This document shows positions 50,701 to 62,089 of a stretch of 64,000 nt of DNA, piece after piece. The position numbers and the translations under genes are program-made. How positions within the stretch are numbered: position 1 is the stretch's first letter; each line of letters opens with the position of its first letter. The notes below the pieces were generated by a model that worked only from the letters and a program-made list of their open reading frames with translations, ran no database searches and had not been told where the DNA came from. Source of the stretch: Chionoecetes opilio (lineage: Eukaryota > Arthropoda > Malacostraca > Decapoda > Majidae); assembly GCA_016584305.1 (NCBI GenBank), contig JACEEZ010012734.1, positions 278,501-342,500 on the forward strand, in the 5' to 3' direction.

Positions 50701-51657
50701 GATGTGTATATATGTGTGTGTGTGTTCGACAGGACTCACACAGATATCCATGCAGGGAACTCATTATTTGATATAGTTTGCTTTGATGATTCTGCCTAAA
50801 GTGATTGTACTGCAGATTGATTATGATAAAACTGCTTTACCACCATTATCTGCTAACAATGTAACAATAGCATGTCTAGTATGGTGACAACTAACCCATC
50901 CATCCATTCCAAAATATATTTGAATAATAATGAGCAGAATATAATGAACAATACTCACAACCTGCCTCATTTAGTTAGCTATCAATTACAATATAGCTGA
51001 ATGTGGATCATGATATAGCCAGTCTCTTACCACCTTAGAGGGCTTGGAATCCCCCCTCCATAGTTTTACACAATAGGGCCCCAAACAGCATCTCACATAG
51101 GGCCCCCAAAAGGCTAGAAACGGCACTGCTGGCGTGGCTCGCAATTAAACCGGCCACCGGAGACCTGGATGGGGCAAAGACTCCTTCAGGTAGTCAGGGG
51201 TTGCCGATGAATGTACTTTGGTAAATCCATCATGCAGGGCTCCATCTGATCTTTTTGTGGATATTTAGATGAAGACGACAGGGATGAACAGATAGAGATA
51301 GTTGGAAGCGTATCATCGGCCGTCTAACCTCATAGAGTATTATGGGGAAAAATGACAACGACAGAGATCACTAAACCTTATTTGGAAAGTGATTCAGCAA
51401 TAGTGTGAAAGTGTGTGAAAGTGTCAAGATTATCCTAGGTTGAGGTGAAACTGTAACTACTGCTCACTAATGGTGCATAATATATCTAGCATGCTGATTT
51501 ATTTGCCTTAGTAGTTACAAAATTTCACTCATGACTATTTAAAGGGCCATAAATTGATCTTAATTACATTTTCGTTTGGGAAAGTGTATATTTAGTCCAA
51601 AACAAACTATATGTGATACAATTGCCTATTATTCACCTTCATAATTCAGTGCTATAT
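50701..51657. other. Intergenic, dispersed fragments only
   Basis: Holds the 65-bp dispersed phrase at 51062-51128 (GGCCCCAAACAGCATCTCAC, CATAGGGCCCCCAAAAGGCT), repeated at 53216-53276, and a copy of the CGGCCGTCTAACCTCAT repeat (51316-51350). No gene. Confidence 0.6.
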
Positions 51658-51863
51658 TCGCCGCACGTTAAAGTAGCAAATATTTGGCACCCTCACACCC
51701 CCCTTCCGAACGCACGGGATTGGCTGAGGTGTTGGGTGTTGGGTGAGAATGCCTTACTCCAAGTTCCGCCCTAAAGCCCCAACACCTAACACCTCAGCCA
51801 ATCCCGTGCGTTTGGAAGGGGGGAGTGAAAGGGCCACATTTTTGACAACTTAACGTGCGGCGA
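51658..51863. mobile_element. Palindromic MITE, 206 bp
   Basis: Inverted ends CGCCGCACGTTAAAGT / ACTTAACGTGCGGCG, inner arms GGATTGGCTGAGGTGTTGGG and complement. The related fragment is at 4205-4372. Confidence 0.85.
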
Positions 51864-52432
51864 CTCTAGTGTGTTAGCAGTCAGATTTGCTAAGAATTTC
51901 CTTGGTAGTGACATCCCTGTAAATAATCATATGTATTTTGTTTGTGTGTTCTCAAAATTATATTATTTTGATGTGAATGTTTGTTTTGAACTTTGGTAAA
52001 AATATCAGATGAGTGGAATCTTATGTATTGGAAGACAGTTTTTCGTTTGAACTCTGGTAAAATCTGAGATAAGTGGAATTTTATCTGATTATTTTGGAAG
52101 ACTGTTTTTTGCAGTTTCTCTGAATTAAAGGGCCGTGAATTGATCTTAATTACATTTTCGTTTGGAAAAGTATATATTTAGTCCAAAGTGATAAGTGAAA
52201 TAGATTGAGGTTACCATACTGTACTTTATGACATACTTTGAATCTTATGTTTTAGAATATACTTTTTTGTAGTTTCTCTAAATTAAGGGAAATAGATTGA
52301 GGTTAATTTCTCTGTTTCATTTGCAAGACAGATGTTGAAGTTGTATCAGTTAGTCACAAAATAATGGGATCACACTACATTTAAGGGAATATTACGTGTT
52401 TTTTTCTTGCTTTTGTGGAATACTATACATTG
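51864..52432. other. Intergenic, diverged direct repeats
   Basis: Phrases such as AATTGATCTTAATTACATTT recur (51551, 52138), and GTTTTTTGCAGTTTCTCTGA-type text repeats at 52105 and 52265. No gene. Confidence 0.6.
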
Positions 52433-52693
52433 GGTACTCCGTAGTGTAGTGGTTAGCACGCTCGGCTCACAACGAGAAGTCCCGGGTTCGATCCCCGGGC
52501 GGAGCGAAGATAGATGGTGGTCTTTCTTAAAACCCGAGCCCCTGTCCACTCAGCAGTGAATGGGTACCGGGTGTTAGCCGGGGGTTTGTGATCCCCCTCC
52601 CGGGGTGGTGGCTTCGGCCAACACTAAGCTGCAGTGGTAGATCACTACGGCTCTGAGGAATTATCCTCTAAACAAACAAACAAACAAACAAAA
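52433..52693 (+). mobile_element. tRNA-Val-derived SINE (family 2), full copy with (CAAA)n tail
   Basis: Head GTAGTGTAGTGGTTAGCACG, anticodon-loop-like CTCACAACG (CAC, Val), B box GGGTTCGATCCCCGGGCGGA. Body to about 52665, tail AACAAACAAACAAACAAAC. The long body and tail mark it as a SINE rather than a tRNA gene. Confidence 0.88.
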
Positions 52694-52752
52694 AACTAAA
52701 ACATGAAATCAAGGACACTAGTGGAGCAGTTTTATAAGTCTTCAGTGTTGGA

Positions 52753-52976
52753 TCTATAGTCAATTTTTTTAAACGAGGCAAAAATTCCATTCTATCTTAA
52801 GGTCTCAAGCTTAAAAGCATGCGTTATGTTTACCTGATAATATGATATAACCTACTATGATAAAATACAGCTGAAATTTAGAAGAAGTGTAGTATTCCCT
52901 TCTGGCATCAAATATCAGTCAGTAAACAGCAACGGGGCACCATTTTTCACCTCGTTGAAAAAAATAGACTATAGTC
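52753..52976 (-). mobile_element. MITE family B, copy 4, inverted
   Basis: Ends CTATAGTCAATTTTTTTAAA and CGTTGAAAAAAATAGACTAT. Confidence 0.83.
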
Positions 52977-53063
52977 CACTCAATCTAGGACACTACTGTT
53001 TGTGCATTTTACTCATTATTATATTATATAATCTAAGTTTTGCATGGTTCTGTATGGCATCTT

Positions 53064-53172
53064 TGGGTAAATTTCCAGATGAACACCGAACTTCCTTTGG
53101 TGGACGTAATTATTTTTTTCTGGTAAGTTTTGATGTTTTGAATGAATCTGCCAACTATTTCTTTCGCAAATC

Positions 53173-53208
<36 letters not shown>

Positions 53209-53455
53209 TGATTTGCAAAATAGGCCCCCAAACAGCATCTCACATAGGGCCCCCAAAAGGCTAGAAATGGCACTGCAAAATGAACCTAACCGAACCTATA
53301 CCTAACCTACCTAACCTTTAACTTAATAATAAATAAATAAAAAATAGCGACAAAATGGTTAGCAGATTAATACAAAACACTAAAACTCTCAGAACAAAAA
53401 TTGTTTAGTCCACCAAAGTGAATTGGGTGTTTATCTGCAACAATACCCATCTTTG
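53064..53455. mobile_element. Palindromic MITE family D with nested repeat
   Basis: Ends GGTAAATTTCCAGATGAACA and complement near 53430; the centre holds a 38-T run and a copy of the 65-bp phrase also found at 51062. Confidence 0.82.
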
Positions 53456-53699
53456 TGCATTATATTGTCCTGCAGGAGTGTAAGAAAACATGCATCACGT
53501 CATTGATAAATAAATCACACGTAATCACATAAGTTTCATTTGCATATAAAAAAACTTACTGAATACAGATAATTTATTAATGTGAATATAATGGTTACTG
53601 TAAAACTTTATATTATGTATCATCTTGGACTAATAATTTAATATCTATCTTTAACTTTACTAACCATGGCAGCATTGGGGATTGAAGAAGTTGAGGCAA

Positions 53700-53790
53700 T
53701 GATTGAGAGTACTAGTTGGAAGTGTATCATCGACCGTTTAACCTCAAGATATTATGGGAAAATCTGACGTTAAACAGAAATATGACTGAC
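53700..53790 (+). repeat. Dispersed repeat with an intact TTAA (empty site)
   Basis: Phrase GTATCATCGACCGTTTAACC ... GGGAAAATCTGACGTTAAAC. Other copies: 18505-18555 with 18766 on (interrupted by MITE copy 2), 31067-31100, 43690-43745, 51305-51350. Confidence 0.8.
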
Positions 53791-54350
53791 CATGAAATAG
53801 CAAAGATATGAACACCTACAAGTTCTAAGTAAACAAATTAATATAACATTCCAACAATTACACATGGAAGACTATTAGACATCCTAGACTAAAGACACTG
53901 TTGGAATGAGTGATGGATAATTTCATGGGTGGGGATGAAAGGTGGATATTATGTAGTATTAAGTGACAGGAATTACCACGTGTAGGTCTCGCAGCCTCTT
54001 GTAGCTTCCTTATTTTCTCATGTTCTTACGGAGAAAAACCCGGGAAGAGGCTCCACTCCATCACTCCAACAATTTGACTCATTCTATGTCAACTAAAGAC
54101 TACTAAACTCTGGAACTTTCTTTCTGTTTCTATTTTTCCACCTTTTTACGACTTAAATCTTTTCACGAGGAGTAACGAGACACCTCCCGAACTAAATTAG
54201 CCCACCCACCCTTTTTATATTCTCTTACTGTCTTCTTTATAGGCACTGACAACTAAGCGGCCTTTTTGTTACTCTTTTTTTTGCCCTTGGTCAGTCCTTT
54301 GTGATAAAAAAAAAAGACATCATGGACTAGACACTGTTCCCTTTGTAGTG

Positions 54351-54518
54351 TCAGACGTCAAAGATATCAACGTGCGCACCCGATTTATACTCATCCTTCT
54401 TCAGGACTTGCAGCATCTTACTCACAGACTCCTCACAGGAAAGCAGCTTACCCTCCAACTTCATGGAGGCAAATGTGTTGCGCATATCATCATCCTGGGT
54501 CTCTGTGCGGGCGTGAAC
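54351..54518 (-). CDS. SPR: SPR exon 4: C-terminus and stop (residues 212-266)
   Basis: Acceptor CCTCAG; stop TGA at 54353-54351. It encodes DDDMRNTFASMKLEGKLLSC, then KMLQVLKKDEYKSGAHVDI and a final FDV, matching the human tail. Confidence 0.95.
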   Translation of the reverse strand, partial: VHARTETQDDDMRNTFASMKLEGKLLSCEESVSKMLQVLKKDEYKSGAHVDIFDV

Positions 54519-57500
54519 CTGAGGAAAGAATGGAAACTCTTCACTGTGATGTCCTTACAATATGAGCAAGCTACCGTATAAGAATTACCTTAAAACATTT
54601 CCTTACATATTACATAGGAACATAAGAAAATAAGGAAGCTACAAGAGGCTGGGAGACCTACACGTGGTAGTTCCTGTTACTCAATACTGCACTACCTACA
54701 TCCACCACATCCATCCATCCACATGTCTAGCCTCCTTTTAAAGCTCCCTATTGACTCCGCACTAACTACCTGATGACTGAGTCCATTCCAACCATCTAAC
54801 ACCCTATTTGTGAACCAGTTTTTCCCTATTTCCTTTTTAAATTATGCTTTTCCAGCTTGAATCTGTTCTTCCTTACTTCTTGTTCTACCCTGATTACTAG
54901 CTATAAGAACTTTTCCTAGGTACCTCTCCTTTATTATATCCCTTTATCCACTTAAAAGCTTCTATCAGATCGCCCCTTCCTCTACGTCTCTCGAGTGAGT
55001 AAATTTAATAGCTTCAATCTCTTCTCGTAACTTAAATTACACATCCTTTGTATGATTTTAGTCATCCTTTTTGTATCCTATCATCTGTTGTCTTCATCCA
55101 TCAATCAATATCAAGACTTATTGATGCACTATTCTACACCTCACCATCAAGACTTATTGATGCACTATTCTACACCTCACCATCAAGACTTATTGATGCA
55201 CTATTCTACACCTCACCATCAAGACTTATTGATGCACTATTCTACACCTCACCATCAAGACTTATTGATGCACTACTCTACACCTCACCATCAAGACTTA
55301 TTGATGCACTACTCTACACCTCACCATCAAGACTTATTGATGCACTACACCAACACCTCACCATCAAGACTTATTGATGCACTACACCAACACCTCACCA
55401 TCAAGACTTATTGATGCACTACACCAACACCTCACCATCAAGACTTATTGATGCACTACTCTACACCTCACCATCAAGACTTATTGATGCACTACACCAA
55501 CACCTCACCATCAAGACTTACTGATGCACTACTCTACACCTCACCATCAAGACTTATTGATGCACTACACCAACACCTCACCATCAAGACTTATTGATGC
55601 ACTATCTACACCTCACCATCAAGACTTATTGATGCACTACACACAACACCTCACCATCAAAGACTTATTGATGCACTACACACAACACCTCACCATCAAG
55701 ACTTATTGATGCACTACACACACCTCACCATCAAGACTTATTGATGCACTACTCCACACCTCACCATCAAGACTTATGATGCACTACACCAACACCTCAC
55801 CATCAAGACTTATTGATGCACTACCCTACACCTCACCATCAAGACTTATTGATGCACTATCTACACCTCACCATCAAGACTTATTGATGCACTACACCAA
55901 CACCTCACCATCAAGACTTATGATGCACTACACACCTCACCATCAAGACTTATTGATGCACTACACCAACACCTCACCATCAAGACTTATTGATGCACTA
56001 CACCAACACCTCACCATCAAGACTTATTGATGCACTACACCAACACCTCACCATCAAGACTTATTGATGCACTACACCCTCACCATCAACTTATGACACT
56101 ACACCAACACTCACCATCAAGACTTATTGATGCACTACTCTACACCTCACCATCAAGACTTACTGATGCACTACACCAACACCTCACCATCAAGACTTAT
56201 TGATGCACTACACCAACACCTCACCATCAAGACTTATTGATGCACTAACTCTACACCTCACCATCAAGATTATTGATGCACTATTCTACACACCTCACCA
56301 TCAAGACTTATTGATGCACTACACCAACACCTCACCATCAAGACTTATTGATGCACTACACCAACACCTCACCATCAAGACTTATTGATGCACTACACCA
56401 ACACCTCACCATCAAGACTTATGATGCACTACACCAACACCTCACCATCAAGACTTATTGATGCACTACACCAACACCTCACCATCAAGACTTATTGATG
56501 CACTACTCTACACCTCACCATCAAGACTTATTGATGCACTACACCAACACCTCACCATCAAGACTTATTGATGCACTACACCAACACCTCACCATCAAGA
56601 CTTATTGATGCACTACACCAACACCTCACCATCAAGACTTACTGATGCACTACTCTACACCTCACCATCAAGACTTATTGATGCACTACCACTACACCTC
56701 ACCATCAAGCATATTGATGCACTACACCAACACCTCACCATCAAGACTTATTGATGCACTACTCTACACCTCACCATCAAGACTTATTGATGCACTACAC
56801 CAACACCTCACCATCAAGACTTATTGATGCACTACACCAACACCTCACCATCAAGACTTATTGATGCACTACACCAACACCTCACCATCAAGACTTACTG
56901 ATGCACTACACCAACACCTCACCATCAAGACTTATTGATGCACTACTCTACACCTCACCATCAAGACTTATTGATGCACTACACCAACACCTCACCATCA
57001 AGACTTATTGATGCACTACACCAACACCTCACCATCAAGACTTATTGATGCACTACACCAACACCTCACCATCAAGACTTATTGATGCACTACACCAACA
57101 CCTCACCATCAAGACTTATTGATGCACTACACCAACACCTCACCATCAAGACTTATTGATGCACTACACCAACACCTCACCATCAAGACTTATTGATGCA
57201 CTACTCTACACCTCACCATCAAGACTTATTGATGCACTACTCTACACCTCACCATCAAGACTTATTGATGCACTACACCAACACCTCACCATCAAGACTT
57301 ACTGATGCACTACACCAACACCTCACCATCAAGACTTATTGATGCACTACTCTACACCTCACCATCAAGACTTATTGATGCACTACACCAACACCTCACC
57401 ATCAAGACTTATTGATGCACTACACCAACACCTCACCATCAAGACTTATTGATGCACTACCACACCTCACCATCAAGACTTACTGATGCACTACACCAAC

Positions 57501-60500
57501 ACCTCACCATCAAGACTTATTGATGCACTACTCTACACCTCACCATCAAGACTTATTGATGCACTACACCAACACCTCACCATCAAGACTTATTGATGCA
57601 CTACACCAACACCTCACCATCAAGACTTACTGATGCACTACTCTACACCTCACCATCAAGACTTATTGATGCACTACACCAACACCTCACCATCAAGACT
57701 TATTGATGCACTACACCAACACCTCACCATCAAGACTTATTGATGCACTACACCAACACCTCACCATCAAGACTTATTGATGCACTACTACACACCTCAC
57801 CATCAAGACTATTGATGCACTACACCAACACCTCACCATCAAGACTTACTGATGCACTACACCAACACCTCACCATCAAGACTTACTGATGCACTACACC
57901 AACACCTCACCATCAAGACTTATTGATGCACTACTCTACACCTCACCATCAAGACTTATTGATGCACTACACCAACACCTCACCATCAAGTCATATTGAT
58001 GCACTACACCAACACCTCACCATCAAGACTTATTGATGCACTACACCAACACCTCACCATCAAGTCATATTGATGCACTACACCAACACCTCACCATCAA
58101 GACTTATTGATGCACTACACCAACACCTCACCATCAAGTCATATTGATGCACTACACCAACACCTCACCATCAAGACTTATTGATGCACTACACCAACAC
58201 CTACACCTCACCTGCATGTCAGTATCAAGAGGCCCCGGGGAGTAGCTGAGCACCCTAAGGTCAGGATCCTCGGCCGCCAGCACTCGGAACAGCATGTTCC
58301 GGGCAGCCTTGGCGGTGCAGTACAGACCCCAGCTCTTGAAGGGCTCCAGGGCACACAACGAGGTGATGTTCACGAGCTTGACCAACACTTTGCCCGGCAG
58401 TGATGAGGTGAACTTCAGGAAGGCTGTGTTGAGGCGGACCACAGAGCTGGAAGTGGGTGTGTCGATGGGTGTGGGCATGATTAATGCATATACAGTTAAG
58501 TAAACACTCTCTAATTTGAACTAATTCGGGGGAGACCTGGGTCAAATTAGCCGAAAGTCACTGAAAATATTAATACTGATCATTGTATTGAAGTAATGAT
58601 TAATCTAGCAATGCCTATCATATTTTTATGTCTTGTAGTAAGTTTTGTCTAATTTGTGATTTTTAAGGAATATCTGGAAGTATCATGTCATTGTCAATTG
58701 GCTGAAATAGGGACTTCTAATCATTGTTACTGAAAATTGACTCCAGATTAGTGTTCAGCATGCCCCAAAACTGCTAGGAACTAATTTTCTAGCAAATCTA
58801 TTTTTCAAAAAAACATTGCAAAAAAATCAAGGCTACCCCTTGCAAAATTTGCAATATTTTTTTTTAAATAGATTTGCTTGAAAATTACTTCCTAGCAGTT
58901 ATCGGGCATGCTGAACACGAATCTGGAGACAGTTTGCAGTTACAATGATTAGAAGTCCCTATTTCAGCCAATTCACAATGACATGATACTTCCAGATATT
59001 CCTTAAAAATCACAAATTAGACAAATCTTACTACAAGACATAAACAATATTGGTGTCCTACCTAACATTGAGGTCGAAGTAGTTAGAGAGGCGGGCCGAG
59101 TCGTCCATGTCCCTGAGGTACTTGACGGCGCCGAGGGAGCCAGCGTTGTGGAAGATGAGGGCGTGGGCGGGAGGCGCGGGCTGTCCTGTGCCGAGGTGGG
59201 TCTCCAGCGCCGACTTGAAGTCCTGGGTCGTGGCTGTGCCCAGATCCAACACCACAGAGATGAACTGGAGGACGAGAATGAAGATTATAAGGGTTAATAC
59301 AAATAATCTCCATCTTGCACCTGTTTTACCCCCCGTATCGTTATTGTATAGCTATATTAAGGGTGTAGGCGCGTCTAGGTGGGAGAATTGAATAGGCTTA
59401 GGCCATGAAAAGCTGTCTGGTAAAAAGAAAAAAATGAAAATGAAAAATGAAAAAAGAGCATGACAAGCTGTTCGCCGGTAAGCTGGTGTAGTTACTGTAG
59501 TTACGTTAGCTGCTTTAGTGACATCGGTTTCCGAATACGTACTTGTTCTGATCAACTGCAAATTAATTACTTATGATACTATTTTCTCTTAGATGTTTGT
59601 GTAGTAAAAAATGATGTAGCTATTAAATTATCCTTGTATATTATTGTCTATAGCGTAGGAAGCTCTCTACCTTGAGTTTTTAGATTGAGCTGATAGGAAA
59701 TGACATATAATATATATATTATATGACACTATAATACTAATGTGAAAATAATACTAAGGCGCCACAACGTTTCCCATATAAAAGAATTTAGACACTTTGG
59801 TACTTTTGTTAATTACTGATAAGAGTAAATTTCTGGTCCATGAGTGATTGGGTATATTATGATTTTTTTTTTAATGCTTTTTTGTGGACACTAAAATATC
59901 TATCATCTACCCCTGAGTAAGGCCGCAGCCAGAAAAGGAGTGAGATTGTGACCCAGCCAGATCGAGAAATCACTGAGCGAGAAGCCAGCGCGCGAGGGTG
60001 AGCGAAGAGTCTGTACAGCGTGGAAAACTCTGCGGTGACGCCTTGCCACGCTTAACTAACTCTGTAGACTTAAATTCAATATTATTTTACTATTATTACG
60101 TATTATCATCATTATCAGTTATCATTATCCTATTATTATTATTATTATCATTAATATTATTTATAATCATTAAAATTACTTTTATTTTTATTATTATCAA
60201 AATTACCATCATTATAATCTTTATGTTTCATTATTATTATTCTCATCATTAATATTGTGGTGATTCACACCACACCTGGTTAATTACCCGTCAGGTCACG
60301 CCTCTCTCTTAATGTCTTCTCCTCGTTCTCGGCCTCCCACTTTCCATAGCGACATCACCTATGATCTCGCCGACTGCCCATTAAGGGATTAGGCGTCAGG
60401 TGTCAGGTCTTGAATATCTTGCCCCTTTATAAAGAGCCTCGTGCAGAGGCAGAGTTACTTGAACTCAGAGACTTGTACCACACACAACTGCTCTCTCCAA

Positions 60501-61431
60501 TAAACCAACTAACAACCTGGGTGTCTGTTTATCAACCATGTAGGTGACAAGGTCACTACAATATTATCAATATCATTATAATTGCTATTATTATAATTAT
60601 TATGTGGCCAGAGCGTTATCTAATAATACAACTCTGCTCGCCCTATCGCTCCCACTGCGGCCGCAGACTATAGGACTGTGCCGAAATAGGACTATTGACA
60701 TATGCCTAATACAGACAGTCCATGTGTAAGTAGGTATATATATGCCAATCATAATAGGCCTACAGTTTCAAGAACAAACTGTTCAATTGTTAAAGCTCAA
60801 TCCCCTTCACTCCGCCGTAACGCTGCGAGGCGCGTGATTCTTGCTTGATACAAATGCTGCTCCCTTCACTGTCACCCTGGTACAGTGTGTGATCATCTGA
60901 CAGCATCTCACCCTTGTGTGAGATGCTGTGCCTGGCCTCCTTGCTGCCACTGTCACCAAGATAACGCGCCGTCTGTTATCTTATTGGACGCCCAGCTTTA
61001 CCGATGTTCCATAATCTTATCGCCAACGTCAACACACACACACACACACACATACACACACGAGGAAACTTATGAGCAAAGGTTGAGAGATAAATTACCA
61101 ACACTTGAGCAAAGAAGAGAAAGAGGAGACTTAATAACAATTTTTAAACTGATCACTAGGATGGAAGAAACAGACCATGAGAGACTAGTGACTCGGAAAC
61201 AAAGAGAAGGTCGCTACACAAGAGGACATACAAAACAACTAGGAAAAGGGAGATGCCTGAACAACATAAAGAAGTACAGCTTCCCTCATAGCAATGTAGA
61301 AGTTTGGAATGGACTAAATGAGGAGGTGATATCGGCAAAGAATGTGCACCAGTTGAAAGAGACTGAATAAATGTAGCTACGGAGACGGGACCACACGAGT
61401 GTAGCTCAGGCCCTGTAAAACACTACTAGGT

Positions 61432-61485
<54 letters not shown>

Positions 61486-61749
61486 TGGCACTGTAAAACC
61501 TATAAAATAAAAAATAAAAACAAGGTTGCAAGGGAATGAGGATAGATGGCTCACCTTAGCGTCGGGGTTGATCTTGGTGACCTGGGCCGCGGTGTTGTCG
61601 AGGCCCTGCTGGGAGCGTGCCACCCCCACCACCTTGGACCCCCGGGGCAGCAGGGGAGCCAGCCCCGTACAGATGGCCGCCCCGAACCCCTGGGAAGCCC
61701 CCGTCACCACCACCCACCACGCCCCCGAGCCGCTGCTTCCACCACTCAT
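54351..61749 (-). CDS. SPR: Sepiapterin reductase, complete, 4 exons, 266 aa
   Basis: SPR is an NADPH-dependent short-chain dehydrogenase/reductase that completes tetrahydrobiopterin synthesis from 6-pyruvoyl-tetrahydropterin in the cytosol; in arthropods it also feeds pteridine pigments. Exons: 61555-61749, 59062-59264, 58212-58446 and 54351-54518; phases 0, 2, 0. Length 266 against 261 in human. Visible motifs: nucleotide-binding TGASQGFGAA near residue 16; HNAGS near 104; catalytic Ser162 (NITS), Tyr175 and Lys179 (YCTAK), with the same S-Y spacing of 13 as the human enzyme; substrate-binding Asp262 in KSGAHVD near the C-terminus. Oddities: TGASQGFG where human has TGASRGFG, and HNAG where most SDRs have NNAG. 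CC2D1 is convergent with it; no functional link is evident. Confidence 0.95.
54610..55085 (-). mobile_element. Non-LTR retrotransposon (LINE) 3'-end remnant
   Basis: On the minus strand, broken reading frames give RRGRGDLIEAFKWIKG and NWFTNRVLDGWNGL-like text, the conserved C-terminal tail of many LINE reverse transcriptases. The 3' end is GAGACCTACACGTG-type text followed by a TTATTTTCTTATG tail. 5'-truncated; no intact enzyme. Confidence 0.8.
55108..58205. repeat. 37-bp minisatellite in SPR intron 3, roughly 80-85 copies
   Basis: Plus-strand unit CACCATCAAGACTTATTGAT, GCACTACACCAACACCT, with a CTACTCTACACCT variant. On the gene's strand each unit carries ATGGTGAGGTGT, like the exon 3 donor it abuts. 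Confidence 0.97.
58212..58446 (-). CDS. SPR: SPR exon 3: catalytic segment (residues 133-211)
   Basis: Acceptor CTTCCAG, donor GTGAGG. VNITSLCALEPFKSWGLYC then TAKAARNMLFRVLA contains the Ser-Tyr-Lys triad; SYSPGPLDTDMQ matches the human YAPGPLDTDMQ. The donor runs directly into the 3.1-kb array. Confidence 0.96.
58497..58562 (+). mobile_element. Tigger-type terminal fragment
   Basis: AGTAAACACTCTCTAATTTG and AATTAGCCGAAAGTC; same family as 12555-12640. Confidence 0.6.
58558..59045. mobile_element. MITE family A, nearly full copy in SPR intron 2
   Basis: Palindrome centred near 58840; it fills most of the 615-base intron and ends about 15 bases before the exon 2 donor. Confidence 0.88.
59062..59264 (-). 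CDS. SPR: SPR exon 2 (residues 66-133)
   Basis: Acceptor CCTCCAG, donor GTAGGA, phase 2 out. FISVVLDLG, then ALIFHNAGSLG (SDR strand beta-4 motif; human LINNAGSLG) and LSNYFDLNV. Confidence 0.95.
59265..60255 (-). other. SPR intron 1, left part: no gene recognised
   Basis: AT-rich; (ATT)n/(ATC)n-like run at 60080-60255. No coding signal. Confidence 0.6.
60256..60560 (+). mobile_element. Candidate solo LTR (305 bp)
   Basis: Begins TGTGGTGATT and ends GGTCACTACA (TG...CA with an 8-base terminal inverted repeat, one mismatch class). ATAT flanks both sides (60252-60255, 60561-60564). Inside are a TATA-like TTTATAAAGAG near 60426 and AATAAA near 60499, in LTR order. Embedded in an ATT-rich run that matches on both sides. 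No internal retroelement sequence. Confidence 0.7.
61044..61435 (+). mobile_element. LINE 3'-end remnant, second family
   Basis: Open frame with RRERGDLITIFKLITRM and NIKKYSFPHSNVEVWNGLN, the C-terminal tail of non-LTR reverse transcriptases, then a stop and a 3' UTR phrase (CTCAGGCCCTGTAAAA). That tail also occurs at 18405-18440, 38735-38770 and 61790-61850. 5'-truncated and flanked by AC runs. Confidence 0.82.
61436..61484. repeat. (AC)n microsatellite
   Basis: About 24 AC units at the 3' end of the LINE tail, 70 bases from the SPR exon 1 donor. Confidence 0.97.
61555..61749 (-). CDS. SPR: SPR exon 1 (residues 1-65)
   Basis: Starts MSGGSSGSGAWWVVVTGAS; Rossmann glycine motif TGASQGFG; donor GTGAGC, phase 0. 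The bases just before the ATG (TTGTGACAG) look like a splice acceptor, so a 5' UTR intron is possible. Confidence 0.93.
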
Positions 61750-61855
61750 CTGTCACAAATTAAAAGCAAGAAAGCAAATTAAATATGTAGCTATGGAGAC
61801 GGAGCCATACGAGTGTACCTCAGGCCCTGTAAAATATAACTAGATGAACAACTCC

Positions 61856-62089
61856 CGTAGATAACGCTATGGTCGCCACGGTGCACTAATGTCGCCAGGC
61901 GCCATATATTACGAATTTTAGCATTACTACAGACTTGTATGTGTCACTGGACAGGTACATAATATAAACTACTGTGCATCACTTGAAATTTACTCTATGG
62001 TCTAAATTTACACTGTGTACCATGAAATTCGTAATATATGGCGCCTGGCGACATTAGTGCACCGTACGTGGCGACTATAGTGTTATCTA
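61856..62089. mobile_element. Palindromic MITE upstream of SPR, 234 bp
   Basis: Arms of about 65 bases: CGTAGATAACGCTATGGTCG ... and the complement ending GTTATCTACG; both share GTGCACTAATGTCGCCAGGC. It lies about 110 bases upstream of the SPR start codon, in the likely promoter. Confidence 0.87.

Noticed and set aside
52433..52510. Functional tRNA-Val gene
   Set aside because: The cloverleaf-like head is followed by a 160-base conserved body and a CAAA tail, and has a truncated inverted copy at 16517-16696; it is a SINE.
55048..57000. Repetitive frames (SRLIDALFYTSP-type)
   Set aside because: Shadow of the 37-bp array in SPR intron 3; spacers are not unique, so not CRISPR either.
60885..61370. 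A 161-codon host gene
   Set aside because: The second half has the LINE reverse-transcriptase C-terminal tail and a LINE 3' UTR; the first half is an unrelated open stretch with an AC run.
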